Shown here: positions 42,563 to 55,556 of the stretch, piece after piece
How the letters are laid out: each line of letters opens with the position of its first letter
Numbering within the stretch: the first letter of the stretch is position 1
NCBI RefSeq assembly: GCF_904849725.1
Contig: NC_058524.1
Span: 549,385,763-549,449,762, forward strand
DNA from: Hordeum vulgare subsp. vulgare
Lineage: Eukaryota > Streptophyta > Magnoliopsida > Poales > Poaceae
DNA length: 64,000 bases
Reading direction: 5' to 3'
Translations under genes and position numbers: made by a program
The notes under the pieces: generated by a model
Database searches by the model: none
What the model was told of the DNA's origin: nothing
The model's input: the letters and a program-made list of their open reading frames with translations, nothing else

Positions 42563-45500
42563 TTTGACATCCTCGACATTTGCTACACTGATGATTGTAA
42601 TTAAGCGACAGTGATCCCGCGCTAATGATGCCACGTCACCGTTAATTATATCAGTGATCTCGTGTTGGTTGAAACCGAATCAAAATTCGAAACTTAAAAT
42701 TAAAGTCGAACGAGAAAGGTTTTATGTTGTTGAAATAAAAACGTCAGGGAGTTATAAAAATTCTCTAACGAATTATAAATGTGAATCGGGCACTTTTGGA
42801 ATTATTGGTAATCCCAATATATTTAAAAGAGAAACTTTAGGTAAAATGAATAAAGCAAATAAAGCAAATAAAATAAAATAATAAAAGAATAGTAATAAAA
42901 AAGAAAGTATTAAAAAAAGGAAAAAGACCCCCGGGCCTAACTCGGCCAAAACTGGCCCAGCCGGCCTCCCCAATCGGCCCTACAAGGGGGGCCCAAACCC
43001 TAGCCAGCCCCGCTCCACACCCCTCCCCCTCGCAGCCGCCACTCTCCCCCGTCGGCAGCCCCACCAACCCAAATTGCCACCAACCCCCGCACCAGCCCCC
43101 ACCTACCACGCCCGAGGACCCCCCCTGCTTGCCCCCTTCTACCTCTCGGTCTCCCTCCCCATGAGACCGAGAGCCCCACTCCCTCCTCTCGTGCCTCACC
43201 CCACGACCGCCCCCTCCTCTCTCGGTCACACACCCCACCTCCAGTCGGTCTCCCTCTCCCAGATCTCCATCCCTCCCCACCGACAATCCCTTCCCCTCGT
43301 CCTCCCAGGGACCGAGGGCCCCCATCCCCCACCGAGCTCAGCCCCCGTCCCCGCTGTGCCCCCGCGCCAGTCAAGCCCCATCACCTGCCGCAGCCACCCG
43401 GCCAGAGATCCCTCCCATCGGCCACCCCACTCCGACGACCTCCTCATCTCGCCCTGCATCGGCCACAGCTTCCCATGGCGGGTCCATCCCTGGGGGCCCT
43501 CCCCACCGGGGCTCCTCACGGCGGCCCTCCGGCCGGCTCTCCTCATCACCACTGTCTCCGGAACCGTGCCACCGTCACCGCCTCGTCCTCCTTCTCGCCG
43601 TCTCCTCCTCTTCCCGAGAACTCCGGCTTCACCAGGCCCTCTCGTCAACGTCGGTGAGCCCCTTTTCGGGCTCCTCCCACCGTCTCCTTCCTCGCGTCGT
43701 CCCGGTTCCATTCCGGCAAGCGGCGCTCCGTTCCGGCGCCGTTAGGATCGAGTAGGTGATATTGGAGATGTCCCTCTCGTTGTGTGGTTGAGAGTTTGAG
43801 AGTTCTTTGTTGTTTAACACAAAGGTTGGAGAGAGAGAGTTTTTGATAGAAATAAAAATAAAATGATGTATTCGCGTATGTATTTTGTATGTATGAGATG
43901 CACGTATGTATGTATTTATGTATGTAGGTATATGGAGAAATACGTTGATTGTATAAATATGTTTATGGGTGTTTTATGTGTATGTGGCCTAAGCCACTTA
44001 CCGGTGGGCCAACCCACCCCGCTGTCTATGACACGGAGGCCCCACACCCTCTTTTAAGAAAACTGAAAATGAAAATATAAAAATAAAAATATGTTTTTAT
44101 TAAATAAATAAATAGTTATATTAGTTAATTAATTAAATGGGTAATTAGAATAATTAGAGTATGACACGTGGGTCCCCCACTAAATTAATCAGATTAATTA
44201 CTATTTAATCTTAATTAAAAATGTGTGTCTATGACGCTCGGGACCCACTAGTCAGTTGACCAGTCAACTCCTGATGTCAGCATGACATCATGCTGATGTC
44301 ATAATTGCTTTTAACCAATTTAATTAAATCTGTATTTAATTCCTAATTATTGAATAAAACTTTAAAAATTAATATAAAATAATCCGTAAGTGAGATCAAT
44401 ATATTTTCAACATGAAAGTTGGTCAGCAGAACGAGACGAACCCGGATACACGGTCCATTCGTCTGTCACGCGTCCCTAGCATAACAAACATGGAACATTT
44501 CCATCGTTTTCCATCTGTCCGGTAGTAGCCCGAGACCCAGAAAATATCGTCAGATATTCTTCCGACCCGTCTATGACGGATGTTGCTGCGTTAGCTCATG
44601 TCTAGCCTTCATCTTGCCATGGCATGCATCGTGTTACCGGTAGACCCCGAGACTGACGCTGCTGCCTGGTACATCTACGACCCTGCCGATCAGTCCTTTG
44701 CCGCAGAGCAGCAAGGCAAGCAAACCCCCCATTGATCAATCCTATATCGCCTATGTCTTTCTTCCTACTGCTTGCATTAGTATTTTGCTACTGTTGTAGT
44801 TAGCTCCTATATGTGATGCATAGCCTGTTTTTGATAAACTGCTACTTTCAGCATTGTATCTTTAAATCTGCTTAGTATAGGTGGAGCGGTCATCCCCTGT
44901 GACCCCGTAGTCCAGTTGCCCCGCTTGTTTTCAAATCTCGATCCTTGATCGACGAGCCAGACCCGACACAGCACATACACCCCCCCCCCCCTTAGTTGTA
45001 TGATGCTACAGAGATACTATCGGGTACCGAGAGTGGCACCTCCCTAAGTACTCCTGATGATATCTCTGTAGTATAGCTAGTCGGTCGTGGTTATCGAGAG
45101 TGATTCCTCTTTCACCATTCCCGACAATGCCTCTGTCATGCAACCCCTGAAGTGTGGGACCCCCGAGGGTGATTCCTCTAAGCCCACCTTGACGGATACA
45201 TCGTTCGGAATCCAACGAGGGTGATACCTCGGATTCCCCCTGATATTACAACCACACAGTTACTCGACCATGTTACTGGGATCATTGGTGATTAGTTGTT
45301 AAGACAGGTGGATTCTCGTGAGATTGTGTCGATGGCCTAATTAAAATTTTAATGGATTTGGGTATTTGATCTGGGTTGGTCGGAGACCTTTTCGTACTAA
45401 CCGTCTGCGTGGGAAGAATTATGGCTACTCGACGTCGCGGTATTAGCCGAAGCTCTTCAGATGTCAGCGATGTAGCGGCGCGCGCCCGAGTGGTCCCGAG

Positions 45501-46573
45501 AGGCATCGCGCTTGTGATTAAGGGGTGCTAGGACTAACGTCGGCCGCCCTCGCATCGTGCAGGAGCGCGGAGGGGAACTGGACCCATGAATCCTTTGCGC
45601 TTAGGATTTAGACCAGCAGGTTGTCCTGTGTGTTGAGCTTAGCTGGGCCTGCGACGTGTCGATATTCCGACGTCGGGAAGGACCCAGAAAAGTGTGTCTG
45701 GCCATAGTGTTATCGAGCGTGTCAGGACATCTGGTGCACCCCTGCAGGGATGAGAATTAACTATTCGAATAGTCGTTTCCACTGTTACAGGACGACTTGG
45801 AGTTGTGCCCCGATCTTATACAACTACAATTGTTACTTAACTAGAATTTGTTGCCTCGTGATTGCATCCCCGCAGGGAGTCGAGGGAGGATCTCTGGGCG
45901 TGACCTCAATTTAATACTGTTATAATAGTATGACTATTATTGTGTTACACATGTTCTACTCTCGTCTATTGCTGCAAGACTCTGAAGATGCTAGTCTTTG
46001 ATAGGACTAGGCCTTCTCTCTCTTTTCTCGCATTGCTGCAGTCAGTCCACATATAACCCCCCCCTTCTTTGATATTGATGCATATTTAGAATAGTTCTGA
46101 TGTAAGACTTGTGAGTACTTTGGATGAGTACTCACCAGTGCTTTGCTCCCCCTTTGTCCCCTTGATTCGTTCCTCCGACCAGATGATGGAGCACAGGAGA
46201 TGGAGGTCCCCGTCGACGACGACTGCTACCCCGAAGGTGCCTACTCCTACGTGGAGGCTGCTGATGACCAGGAGTAGTTTAGGAGGTTCCCAGTCAGGAG
46301 GCCTCGCCTCATTCGATCGTTGTATCTTTTGTGCTAGCCTTCTCTAAGGCACCCCATGTTTTATGTCCGTACTCAGATATTGTTGCTCCTGCTGACTTGT
46401 GTGTTTATCGAGCTTCCGTATTCCAGCCCTCGAGGCCCCTGGCTTGTAATATGAAGTTGATGTTGTTTTATTTGTGTCTAGAGTTGTGTTGTGATATCTT
46501 CCCGTGAGTCCTTGAGTTTGATCGTACGCATTTGCGTGTATGATTAGTGTATGATTAAATCGAGGGCGTCACA
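42563..46573 (+). repeat. Element G 3' LTR
   Basis: 4011 bp, starting TTTGACATCCTCGAC (first TG changed to TT) and ending GGCGTCACA next to ATGGT. It lacks the MITE and a roughly 45-bp block near 44630 that the 5' LTR has. It has short extra blocks near 44875 and 45915. Confidence 0.92.
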
Positions 46574-46578
46574 ATGGT

Positions 46579-48077
46579 ATCTCTCTAGCCCTTTCTGGGA
46601 CCGCAAAACATAAATGCAGAGCACCTTCAAAGACCAAGGGCTGACTGAACATTGTAATTCATGGCAAAGAAGATCCAGTCACAGTCATACTCAATATCAA
46701 TTAATAGCAAAGCATAAAAATGACGGAGGTGCTCTCTAATTGGTGCCTTTTATAAGAAGAGGAGGACTCAACAGAAACGTAAATAGATATGCCCTTCGCA
46801 GAGGGAAGCATTGATTTGGAGAGGTGCCAGAGTTCAAGCTTTTTAAAACAGAGGAAAATAATTTTGGGTGGCATGGTTTCATTGTCAACACGATGACCAA
46901 GAGTTTTCACCATCTTCCATGCTACACATATTATAGGCGGTTCCCAAACAGAATAGTAAAGTTTTGACTCCCCCACCACCGATCAATCACACTCCATGAC
47001 TAGCCGAATCCTCGGGTGTCGTCCATACCAACAACAATCCAGGGGGAGTTTTGTTTGCAATTATATTTTTGATTTGATTTGAGCATGGAACTGGGCATTC
47101 CGATTACCATCCCCTTTCTCGTGAGATATAGTGAATAAACACGTATCAAGGATAACACACCTAGCATGGAAGATACTGACCGCCCCTTGTCACCACATGA
47201 GCGGTTCGGGCATACAAAATAGATTATTATTTGAAGATTTAGAGAGTGGCACATGCAAATTTACTTGGAACGGCAGGTAGATACCGCATATAGGTAGGTA
47301 TGGTGGAACAACTTTGGGTTTACGGAAGTGGATGCACAAGCAGTATTCCCGCTTAGTACAAGTGAAGGCTAGCAAAAGACTAGGAAACGATCAACTAGAG
47401 AGCGACAACAGTCATCAATATGCATTGAAATTAACCAATGTTGAGTGCAAGCATGAGTAGGATATAAATCACCATAAACATGAATATTGTAGAGGCTATG
47501 TTGGTTTTGTTTCAACTACATGCATGAACATGTGCCAAGTCAAGCCACTTGAATCATTCAAAAGAGGATACCATCCTATCATACTACATCATAATCATCT
47601 TGAAATTCATGTTGGCATCCAAGACAAACCATTATAAGCTCCTAGCAAATTAAGCATGGCATCGGAAACTATGATTTCTAAGCTGTCATTGCAAACATGT
47701 TTCTCTCATAACAATGCTGAATTAGGAATGATGAGCTAGTCATATTTACAAAAGCAAAATAGGCTGAGTTCATACCAGCTTTTACAGGCTCAGTCACTTC
47801 ATCATATATCGTCATTATTGCCTTTCACTTGCACGACCGAATGATGTGAATAATAATAAGAGTGTTCGTGCATTGTACTAAGCTGGAATCTGCAAGCAAA
47901 TTCAGAGGAGAAGACAAAGTAATATGGCTCTTTGACGGATAAACAATAATGCATATGAGAGCCACTAATCATTTTAATCATGGTCTTCTTCCTCGGCCCA
48001 AAGAAAAAGAAAACTATTTACACGGGAAAGCTCCCAACAAACAAAAGAAGAACGCGAAATCTTTTTGGGTTTTCTTT
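46579..48077 (-). other. Element F 3' non-coding region
   Basis: 1.5 kb between integrase end and G. It has no supported gene. It is homologous in reverse to D 57400-58830 and to C 1227-1600, although F has pol and D and C have the additional ORF in front of it. Confidence 0.8.
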
Positions 48078-49881
48078 TTAATTACCACTAAGCATGCTCG
48101 GAAGTTTTGGAGTTGGTTTACTTACGGTAACACATACCTCTTCGTTCTTGGAGTCTGAAACAAGCTGGTAAATATCCCTGATGTACTCCTCCGGAGTTAT
48201 GATGTTAATAATATTGCTTTCAACATTTATGGGAGTACCTGAGATATAATGCTTGATTCTTTGCCCATTTACAACTCTCGGAAAATTACGTTCCGCGTTG
48301 TTGATTTTTATGGCACCTACACTGAACTCACGTTTTTGTATCCTTTTATCATGCCACCTATTAACTTTTTCTTTAAACAACTTGGCATTTTCATATGCCT
48401 GAGTTCTCCATTCATCAAGTGAGCTAATATCAAATAACCTCTTCTCACCAGCAAGTTTGAAATCAAAGTTGAGCTCTTTGATTGCCCAATAAGCCTTATG
48501 CTCTAGCTCAAGAGGTAAATGACATGTTTTACCGTAAACCATTTTATACGGAGACATGCCCATGGGATTCTTATAAGCAGTTCCATAAGCCCACAATGCA
48601 TCATAAAGTTTCTTAGACTAATTCCTTCTAGACCTACTAATAGTATTTTGCAAAATTAATTTAATTTCACTATTACTTAACTCTACTTGACCACTATACT
48701 GAGGATGATAAGGAGATGCAATTCTATGGTTGACATCATACTTAGCAAGCATTTTACGGAAAAGCACCATGAATAAAATGTGAACCACCGTCAGTCATTA
48801 AATATCTAGGGACTCCAAATCTAGGAAAAATAACTTCTTTAAGCATCCTAATAGAGGTGTTATGATCAGCACTACTAGTTGGGATAGCTTCTACCCACTT
48901 AGTAACGTAATCAACAGCAACTAGAATATGAGTATACCCGTTGGACTTTGGAAAAGGTCCCATATAATCAAAACCCCAAACATCAAATGGTTCAATAACA
49001 AGTGAATAATTCATAGGCATTTCCTGACGTTTACTGATATTACCTATTCTTTGAGATTCATCACAAGACACGACAAACTTACGAGCATCCTTGAAGAGAG
49101 TAGGCCAATAAAAACCGGATTGCAATACCTTGTGTGGAGTTCTATCTCCCGCATGGTGTCCTTCGTAAGCCTCGGAGTGACACTTCTGTAGGATCTGTCC
49201 CTGTTCATCCTCAAGTACACAACTTATAATAACACTATCTACTCCTTCTTTATAAAGGTGAGGATCATCCCAAAAGTAATGTCTCAAATCATAAAAGAAC
49301 TTTTTCTTTTGTTGGTATGTGAAACTAGGTGGTATATATTTAGGAACAATATAATTAGCATAATCAGCATACCAAGGTGTACTACGTGAAACATTAATGA
49401 CATTCAATTGTTCATCAGGAAAGCTATCATCAATAGGTTGTGGGTCATCAAGAACATTCTCTAACCTAGACAAGGTATCTGCTACGGTGTTCTCAGCAAC
49501 CTTCCTATCAACAACATGCAAATCAAATTCTTGTAGCAAGAGAACCCATCTAATAAGTCTAGGTTTAGCATCTTTCGTTTCCATGAGATATTTAATAGCA
49601 GCATGATTAGTGTGAATAGTAACTTTCGAATCAACAATACAAGCTCTGAACTTATCACATGCAAACTCAACTGCTAAAAATTCTTTTTCAGTAGTATCAT
49701 AGTTTCTTTGGGCACTGTCTAGAGTTTTACTAGCATAGTGAATAACATTTAATTTCTTATCAACTCTTTGTCCTAGAACATCACCAACAGCATAATCACT
49801 AGCATCACACATAATTTAAAAAGGTAGGTTCCAATCAGGTGGTTGAACAATAGGTGCAGTTATCAAGGCCTTCTTACGTAT
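48078..49881 (-). pseudogene. RNase H and integrase of element F (Athila-like)
   Basis: In order: RNase H beginning [16 protein letters not shown], with the [12 protein letters not shown] and [10 protein letters not shown] segments, then an integrase. The integrase zinc-binding motif is damaged (CDESQR, second Cys replaced by Ser). The catalytic core shows FDYMGPFP (first Asp), MTDGGSHF (second Asp) and, after a frameshift near 48760, GQVELSN (Glu). The end reads GMSPYKMVYGKTCHLPLELEHK-type sequence without a chromodomain, as in the Athila branch. Stops at about 49813-49815 and 48633, plus the frameshift, inactivate it. It would have copied and inserted retrotransposon DNA in the nucleus. Confidence 0.88.
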
Positions 49882-50928
49882 TTAAAATGCTTCTTCACAA
49901 TCATCATCAAAAACAAATGGAATATCTTTTTGCAAGAGATTGGTGAGAGGCCTAGAAATCTTAGACAAGTCTTTAATGAACCTTCTATAGAAACCAGCAT
50001 GACCAAGGAAACTTCTTATACCTTTAAGGTCTGTAGGGCATGGCATTTTCTCGATCACATCAACTTTAGCCTTATCGACTTCAATACCTCTTTCAGAAAT
50101 TTTATGTCCTAAGATGATGCCTTCATTAACCATAAAGTGGCACTTCTCCCAATTCAAGACAAGGTTAGTATCTTTACATCTCTGCAAAACTCGATCTAGG
50201 TTGCTCAAGCAATCATCAAAAGAAGATCCGTAAACGGAGAAATCATCCATGAAAACCTCAACAATCTTTTCACAAAAGTCAGAGAATATAGCCATCATAC
50301 ATCTTTGAAACGTAGCAGGTGCATTACATAAACCAAAAGGCATCGTCTATAAGCAAAGGTACCGAAAGGGCAAGTAAAAGTGGTTTTCTCTTGATCAGAT
50401 TGTGCAACAGGTATTTGGGAGAAACCAGAATAACCATCTAGAAAGCAAAAGTGTGTATTTTTAGACAATCTTTCTAGCATTTGATCAATAAAAGGTAAAG
50501 GGTAATGATCTTTCTTAGTAGCTTTATTTAATTTCCTAAAATCAATTACCATCCTATAGCCGGTAACAATTCTCTATGGGATCAATTCATCTTTATCATT
50601 AGGGACAACGGTAATACCTCCCTTCTTAGGGACACAATGCACCGGACTTACCCAATCACTATGAGCAACGGGATAGATAGTACCTGCTTCCAGGAGCTTT
50701 AGTATTTCTTTTCTTACCACCTCTTTCATCTTAGGATTTAAACTTTGTTGATGAGCGGCAACTGGTTTGGAATCAGTATCAGTTTTCATTTTATGCTCGC
50801 ATAGAGTGGGACTAATGCCCTTAAGATCATCAAGAGTATATCCAATAGCACCATTGTGCTTCCTCAGAGTTTTCAATAATTTCTTTTCTTCATGCCCTGA
50901 AAGGTTAGCACTACTAATAACAAGATAG
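49882..50928 (-). pseudogene. Reverse transcriptase of element F
   Basis: Ty3/Gypsy RT in order: VSPVHCVPKKGG, MVIDFRKLNKAT, DGYSGFSQI, then MPFGLCNAPATFQRCM and VFMDDFSVYG carrying the catalytic Asp pair, then FLGHAGFYRRFI. Lesions are TAG at 50574-50576, a frameshift near 50343 between AYRR and MPFG, and a stop at 49882-49884. Its N-terminal side is interrupted at 50928 by D and continues at 60802. Removing D and one ATCTC joins the two parts in frame. The active-site residues themselves are intact. Confidence 0.9.
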
Positions 50929-50933
50929 ATCTC

Positions 50934-52615
50934 TGATACGTCTCCATTGTATCTACTTTTCCTAACTCTTTTGCCCTTGTTTTGGACTCTAATTTGCATG
51001 ATTTGAATGGAACTAACCCGGACTCACGTTGTTTTCAGCAAGATTGCCATGGTGTTGTTTTCGAGCAGAAATGAAAGTTTTCGGAATGTCCTGAAAATTT
51101 ACGGAGAATATTTCTGGAAAATAAGAAAAATATATGCGCAAAGATCCACAAGAGGGGACGGGCTAGTGGGCCACAAGCCCTATCGCCGCGGCCTCCCCCC
51201 TGGCCGCGGCAACCAAGCTTGTGGGGCCCACGTGGCTCTGCGCCCCCCAACTCCAGCGCTATTTATTCCCTTTCGTCTCAAAAAATCAGAAAAGAAGATT
51301 TCATCGCGTTTACGATACGGAGGCGCCGCCACATCTTGTTCTTCATCTTGAGGGCAGATCTGGAGTCCGTTTTGGGCTCTGGATCAAGGAGATTGTCGCC
51401 ATCGTCATCATCAACCTCCTTCCCTCTCCAATTCCATGAAGCTCTTCATCGTTCGTGAGTAATCTATTCGTAGGCTCGCTGGGCGGTGATGAGTAGGATG
51501 AGATCTATCATGTAATCGAGTTAGTTTTGACGGGGATTGATTCCTAGTATCCACTATGTTCTGAGATTGATGTTGCTACTACTTTGCCATGCTTAATGCT
51601 TGTCACTAGGGCCCGAGTGCCATGATTTCAGATCTGAAATTATTATGTTGTCACCAATATATGTGTGTTTTAGATCCGATCTTGCAAGTTGTAGTTACCT
51701 ACTATGTGTTATGACCCGGGAAGCCCGGAGTGAAAATAACCGGAACCACTCCCGGTGATGACCATAGTTTGAGGAGTTCATGTGTTCATCAAGTGCTAAT
51801 GCGTTGGTCCGGTTCTTTATTAAAAGGAGAACCTTAATATCCCGTAGTATCCTTTTGGACCCCGCTACCACGGGAGGGATGAACAATAGATGTCATGCAA
51901 GTTCTTTTCTCTAAGCACGTATGACGACACACGGAATGCATGCCTACATCACATTGGCGAACGGGAGCTAGCCACATATCTCTCCGTGTTATAACTATTG
52001 CATGATGAATATCATCCGACGAATCGCCGACCCATTGCCTACGAGTTTGTCCTACTGTTGCTGCTACTGTTACTTGTTTTGCTCTGCTGCTGTTACTACT
52101 GTTGTTGCTACTGGTACTTGCTGCCACTGTTACTTGCTTTGTCCTGCTACTGCTACCACTACTGTTACTTGCCGCTGCTGTTACTTGCTACTGTTGCTAC
52201 TTGCTTCTGTTGTTCCTTGCCACTGCTGTTACTCGTTACAATGCTGCTACCTGCTACAATACTTTTCTGGCGCCATTGATACAACAGTTAGGAATAGTCT
52301 GCCTTGTCACCAGATTGTTTCTGGCATCGTTGCTATCATACTACCTTTGCTGGTTATACCTTGCTTGCAGATACTAATCTTTCAGGTGTGGTTGAATCTG
52401 ACACATTCAGCTGCTAATACTTGAGAATATTCTTTCACTTCCCGTCGCGCGAACCAACAAATTTGGATTGAATACTCTACCCTCGAAAACTGCCGCGATC
52501 CCACGCGCTGGTGGGCCGTTGCAAGACAATTGCTAATTGTTGAGCAACTAGGGCAAGCTCTTTTCTGGCTCCGTTGCCATGGAGGCATCAAGTCAGGAAT
52601 AGTTGCACGTCAGCA
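50934..52615 (+). repeat. Element D 5' LTR
   Basis: 1682 bp from TGATACGTCTCC to ACGTCAGCA. GC-rich inverted repeat about 51168-51235, CTATTTATT TATA-like box about 51260, and a CTG/TTG-rich tract 52040-52265. Compared with LTR E it has about 100 extra bases at its 3' end. These include CTGGCTCCGTTGCCATGG (52565-52582), a primer-binding-site-like sequence. Confidence 0.92.
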
Positions 52616-52624
52616 GCATTTTTC

Positions 52625-52642
52625 TAGCGCCGTTGCCATGGA
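52625..52642 (+). other. Primer binding site of element D, degenerate
   Basis: TAGCGCCGTTGCCATGGA, 9 bp after the LTR, matches the tRNA-Asp complement at 15 of 18 positions. It is nearly identical, with its flank, to the copy inside the LTR end. Confidence 0.7.
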
Positions 52643-52703
52643 GGCATCAAGGAAGGATTGCTATATTCTCTGAGTCACCTGGGATTTATATCTGCTGATC
52701 ACT

Positions 52704-54598
52704 ATGAAGAATCTGAAAGATCCAAGAACCAAAGTCTTGCCCTCAACTACGAGGGGAGGTAAGGAACTGCCATCTAGCTTTGCACTTGATTCACCTTCAG
52801 TTGTGAGTAAGTTTGCGACATCACCTCCTCATAGAAATCTTGATATGTTGCCTGTGCTTGATGATGCTTATGATGCTACTGCTAGAGATGCTATGCCTGA
52901 TACTGCTAGAGATGTTATGCTTGACACTTCCTTGCCTGATGATACTAGAGATGCTATTTTGTCTGATGATGCTATGCTTGATACTGCTAGAGATACTACT
53001 TTGCCTGATATGCCACTAGGGGTATTCCTTGATGCTCATACTGCTAGAGTTACTGCCAATGCTCGTGATGCTTTTGAAACTGCCGATACTATTGAGATAG
53101 AACCTGCTTTTGCTCCTGCTAGATCTAGCTCTCCTAGATATGAATTGCCTGATATACCTGAGGGTTATGTTATGGAGGGAGAGATAGCTGAGGATTTTCT
53201 TGCGTGTAAGGATGCCTATGACGCTGAGAAATTACTTCTCAAGTGGAAGGAAAAAATCTCTGAAAGCTAGGATGAAATACGACCCGAAGTTTGCCACTTC
53301 ACCTATCTTTATCACCGATGAGGATTATGAACTATCTGTCGACCCTGAGATAATCTCTCTAGTCATATCTGACCCTTTCCACGGTTATGAGTTTGAGACG
53401 GTCGTAGCCCATCTTACCAAACTACATGATATAGCCACCCTTTTCACTAGTGAGGAGAAGATCCGCTACTACTATATCCTTAAGTTGTTTCCTTTCTCTC
53501 TAAAGGATGGCGCTAAAGCCCGGTTCACTTCTCTTGCTCCTGGATGTGTGAGTAGTCCCCAGGATATGGTCTATTACTTCTGTGAGAAATATTTCCCTGC
53601 CCATAAGAAGAAAGCTGCCTTGTAGGAAATATACAACTTTGCTCAACTCAAAGAAGAGAGTTTCCCACATGCTTGGGGGAGGCTCATCCAGCTACAGAAG
53701 AACGAGATACTTGATATCTTCTATAACGGACTTACTGATGCTTCTAGAGACCACCTAGATAGTTGTGCCGATTGTGTTTTTAGGGAACGAAATGTAGAAC
53801 AAGCTGAGATTGCACTGAATAACATCTTGATCAACAATAATGCTTGGACTATTCCCGAACCCAATATAGGTAGTAGAAGTGAATTCTCTGCGTAAGTTTG
53901 ATGAGAGTGATACTCCTTTTCATAAACCTGCTAGCCAATGCTTTGATGAATTTGACAACTTTGTTGCCAAACAACAGAGTTTCAATGATTATGTTAGCAG
54001 ACATTTGGAACAAAGTACTCGTATGCTTAGTCATTTAAGTGCTTGTGTAGACAGAAATGTCAATGATCTGAAGCTTCTGAGTAAACATGCCTCTATGATT
54101 ACTACTCAGGTAGAACAAGTACTTAAAGCTCAGAATGACTTGCTCAATGAATTAAATAACAACACTGTCAGAGTCATTACTAGAGGAGGCAAAATGACTC
54201 AGGAACCTTTGTATCCTGAAGGCCATCCTAAGAGAATTGTTCAAGATTCTCACGGAATTAATGCTGATACACCCAGTCATCCTAAGGAGAATAAGAAGAA
54301 GGATCGTAGAAACCTACATGTCAGTTCACCAAATACCGTCACACCTAAAGAACCAAATGATATTTCTGCGTCTGATGCAGAAACACAATCTGGTGATGAA
54401 CATGAACCTGGTGACAATATGGACAGTGATGTTCATAATAATGCTCAACCTAGCAATGATAAGGATGTGGAGATTGAACCTACGGTTAATCCTGATAACC
54501 CACAACCTAATAGATACGATAAGAATTACTTCACTACTAGGAAGCATGGTAAAGAAAGGAGAGCCATGGGTTCAGTGACCTATGCCCTTTCCTCCTAA
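52704..54598 (+). pseudogene. Gag of element D, multiply broken
   Basis: Starts MKNLKDPRTKVLPS at ATG 52704. An acidic region with repeated ARDAM/LDTARD-like units (residues about 50-115) precedes the SSPRYELPDIPEGYVMEGE block and the Gag core (LKLFPFSLKDGAKARFTSL, 53485-53535). The tail is coiled-coil-like and hydrophilic. Lesions relative to C are a 1-base insertion near 53250, TAG at 53623-53625, a short in-frame loss near 53695, a larger deletion with frame change near 53860-53875, and a 1-base insertion near 54560. It cannot make a full Gag. Confidence 0.85.
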
Positions 54599-55346
54599 GC
54601 CATCCATGAAAAAGGATGATGACGATTTTGAGCGCTTTATTGAAATGATAAGACTCGTCTTTCTGCAGATGCGGTCAATTGATATGCTCAAAATGTCTCC
54701 ATATGCCAAGTACATGAAAGATATCGTGACCAATAAACGGAAGATACCAGATCTTGAGATCTCCACCATGCTCGCCAATTACACTTTCAAAGGTGGAACT
54801 CCTAAGAAACTTGGTGATGCCGGAGTGCCCACTATACCTTGCTCCATTAAAGGAAACTACGTAAGAACTGCCTTATCTGACCTTGGAGCCGGTGTTAGTG
54901 TTATGCCGCTCTCTCTTTATCGTAGACTTGAACTGGATAAGTCGACACCCACTAAAATCTCTGTGCAAATGGCCGACAAATCAACTACTTTCCGTGTCGG
55001 CATTTGCGAGGATGTGCCTGTTGTGGTTGCTAACACCACTATCTTAACAGACTTTGTTATCTTGGATATTCCCGAGGACGATGCCATGGCTGTCATCCTC
55101 GAAAGACCTTTTTTAAACACTATAGGGGCTGTTATAGATTGCAACAAAGGCAATGTCACTTTCCATGTCAACGGTAATGAGCATACAGTGCACTTTCCGA
55201 AGAAACGATATCAAGTACATTGCATCAATGCTATCGAAAAAGCTTCATCGATTCTTATTGGGAGCTTTGAATGCCCTATTCCTCGTGTTAAGATGAAGTA
55301 TGATTTTCTTGTTGGGGAGATACATATCCCCATTGAGGTGACCTAG
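54582..55346 (+). pseudogene. Aspartic protease of element D, active site altered
   Basis: 254-codon frame open from MPFPPKP to the TAG at 55344-55346. The catalytic Asp is at residue 100, but the motif reads SDLGAGVSV (C has CDLGASVSV) and ILGRPFL is ILERPFL. The frame is open but the gag frame upstream is shifted, so no Gag-protease fusion can form. It probably no longer works as a protease. Confidence 0.8.
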
Positions 55347-55556
55347 TGACTATTCGAAAATTCTCCGTTCTCTTTTGCGATTCGAGAAAGTTTTGTCATG
55401 AGGATTTGATCAACACCATTGATGGATTTCTTTCGATGACCATGAAATGGATGAATCAAAGAGTCACATACCTCCCTTTTTAGCTTTCATTTTCTGTTGC
55501 TTAGAAGAAAAATGATAGATTTAGTTTAGTTTTCCATGTTTTCTGTTTTAGCGTCC

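Larger units (their letters stand above)
33706..46573 (+). mobile_element. Element G, large Gypsy (chromovirus-derived) retrotransposon with 4-kb LTRs
   Basis: 12.9 kb with long LTRs (33706-38010 and 42563-46573) and the perfect duplication ATGGT (33701-33705, 46574-46578), inserted into the internal region of F. The primer binding site matches initiator tRNA-Met. The internal domain is 4.55 kb and nearly all non-coding, with only the end of an integrase with chromodomain (about 41950-42526) recognisable. Long LTRs around a mostly non-coding interior resemble the large retrotransposon derivatives (LARDs) described in barley and relatives. It is non-autonomous. The first 277 bp of the LTRs differ at about 7 positions by eye. 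Confidence 0.93.
46574..50933 (-). mobile_element. Element F, middle segment (pol)
   Basis: Minus-strand F between insertions G and D. It holds reverse transcriptase, RNase H and integrase (50928-48078), then a 3' non-coding region. ATCTC at 50929-50933 is the left copy of the D target duplication. Confidence 0.9.

Noticed and set aside
48760..48770. Programmed frameshift in integrase
   Set aside because: Other stops and shifts throughout F's pol point to ordinary decay; no slippery site with a convincing structure was seen.
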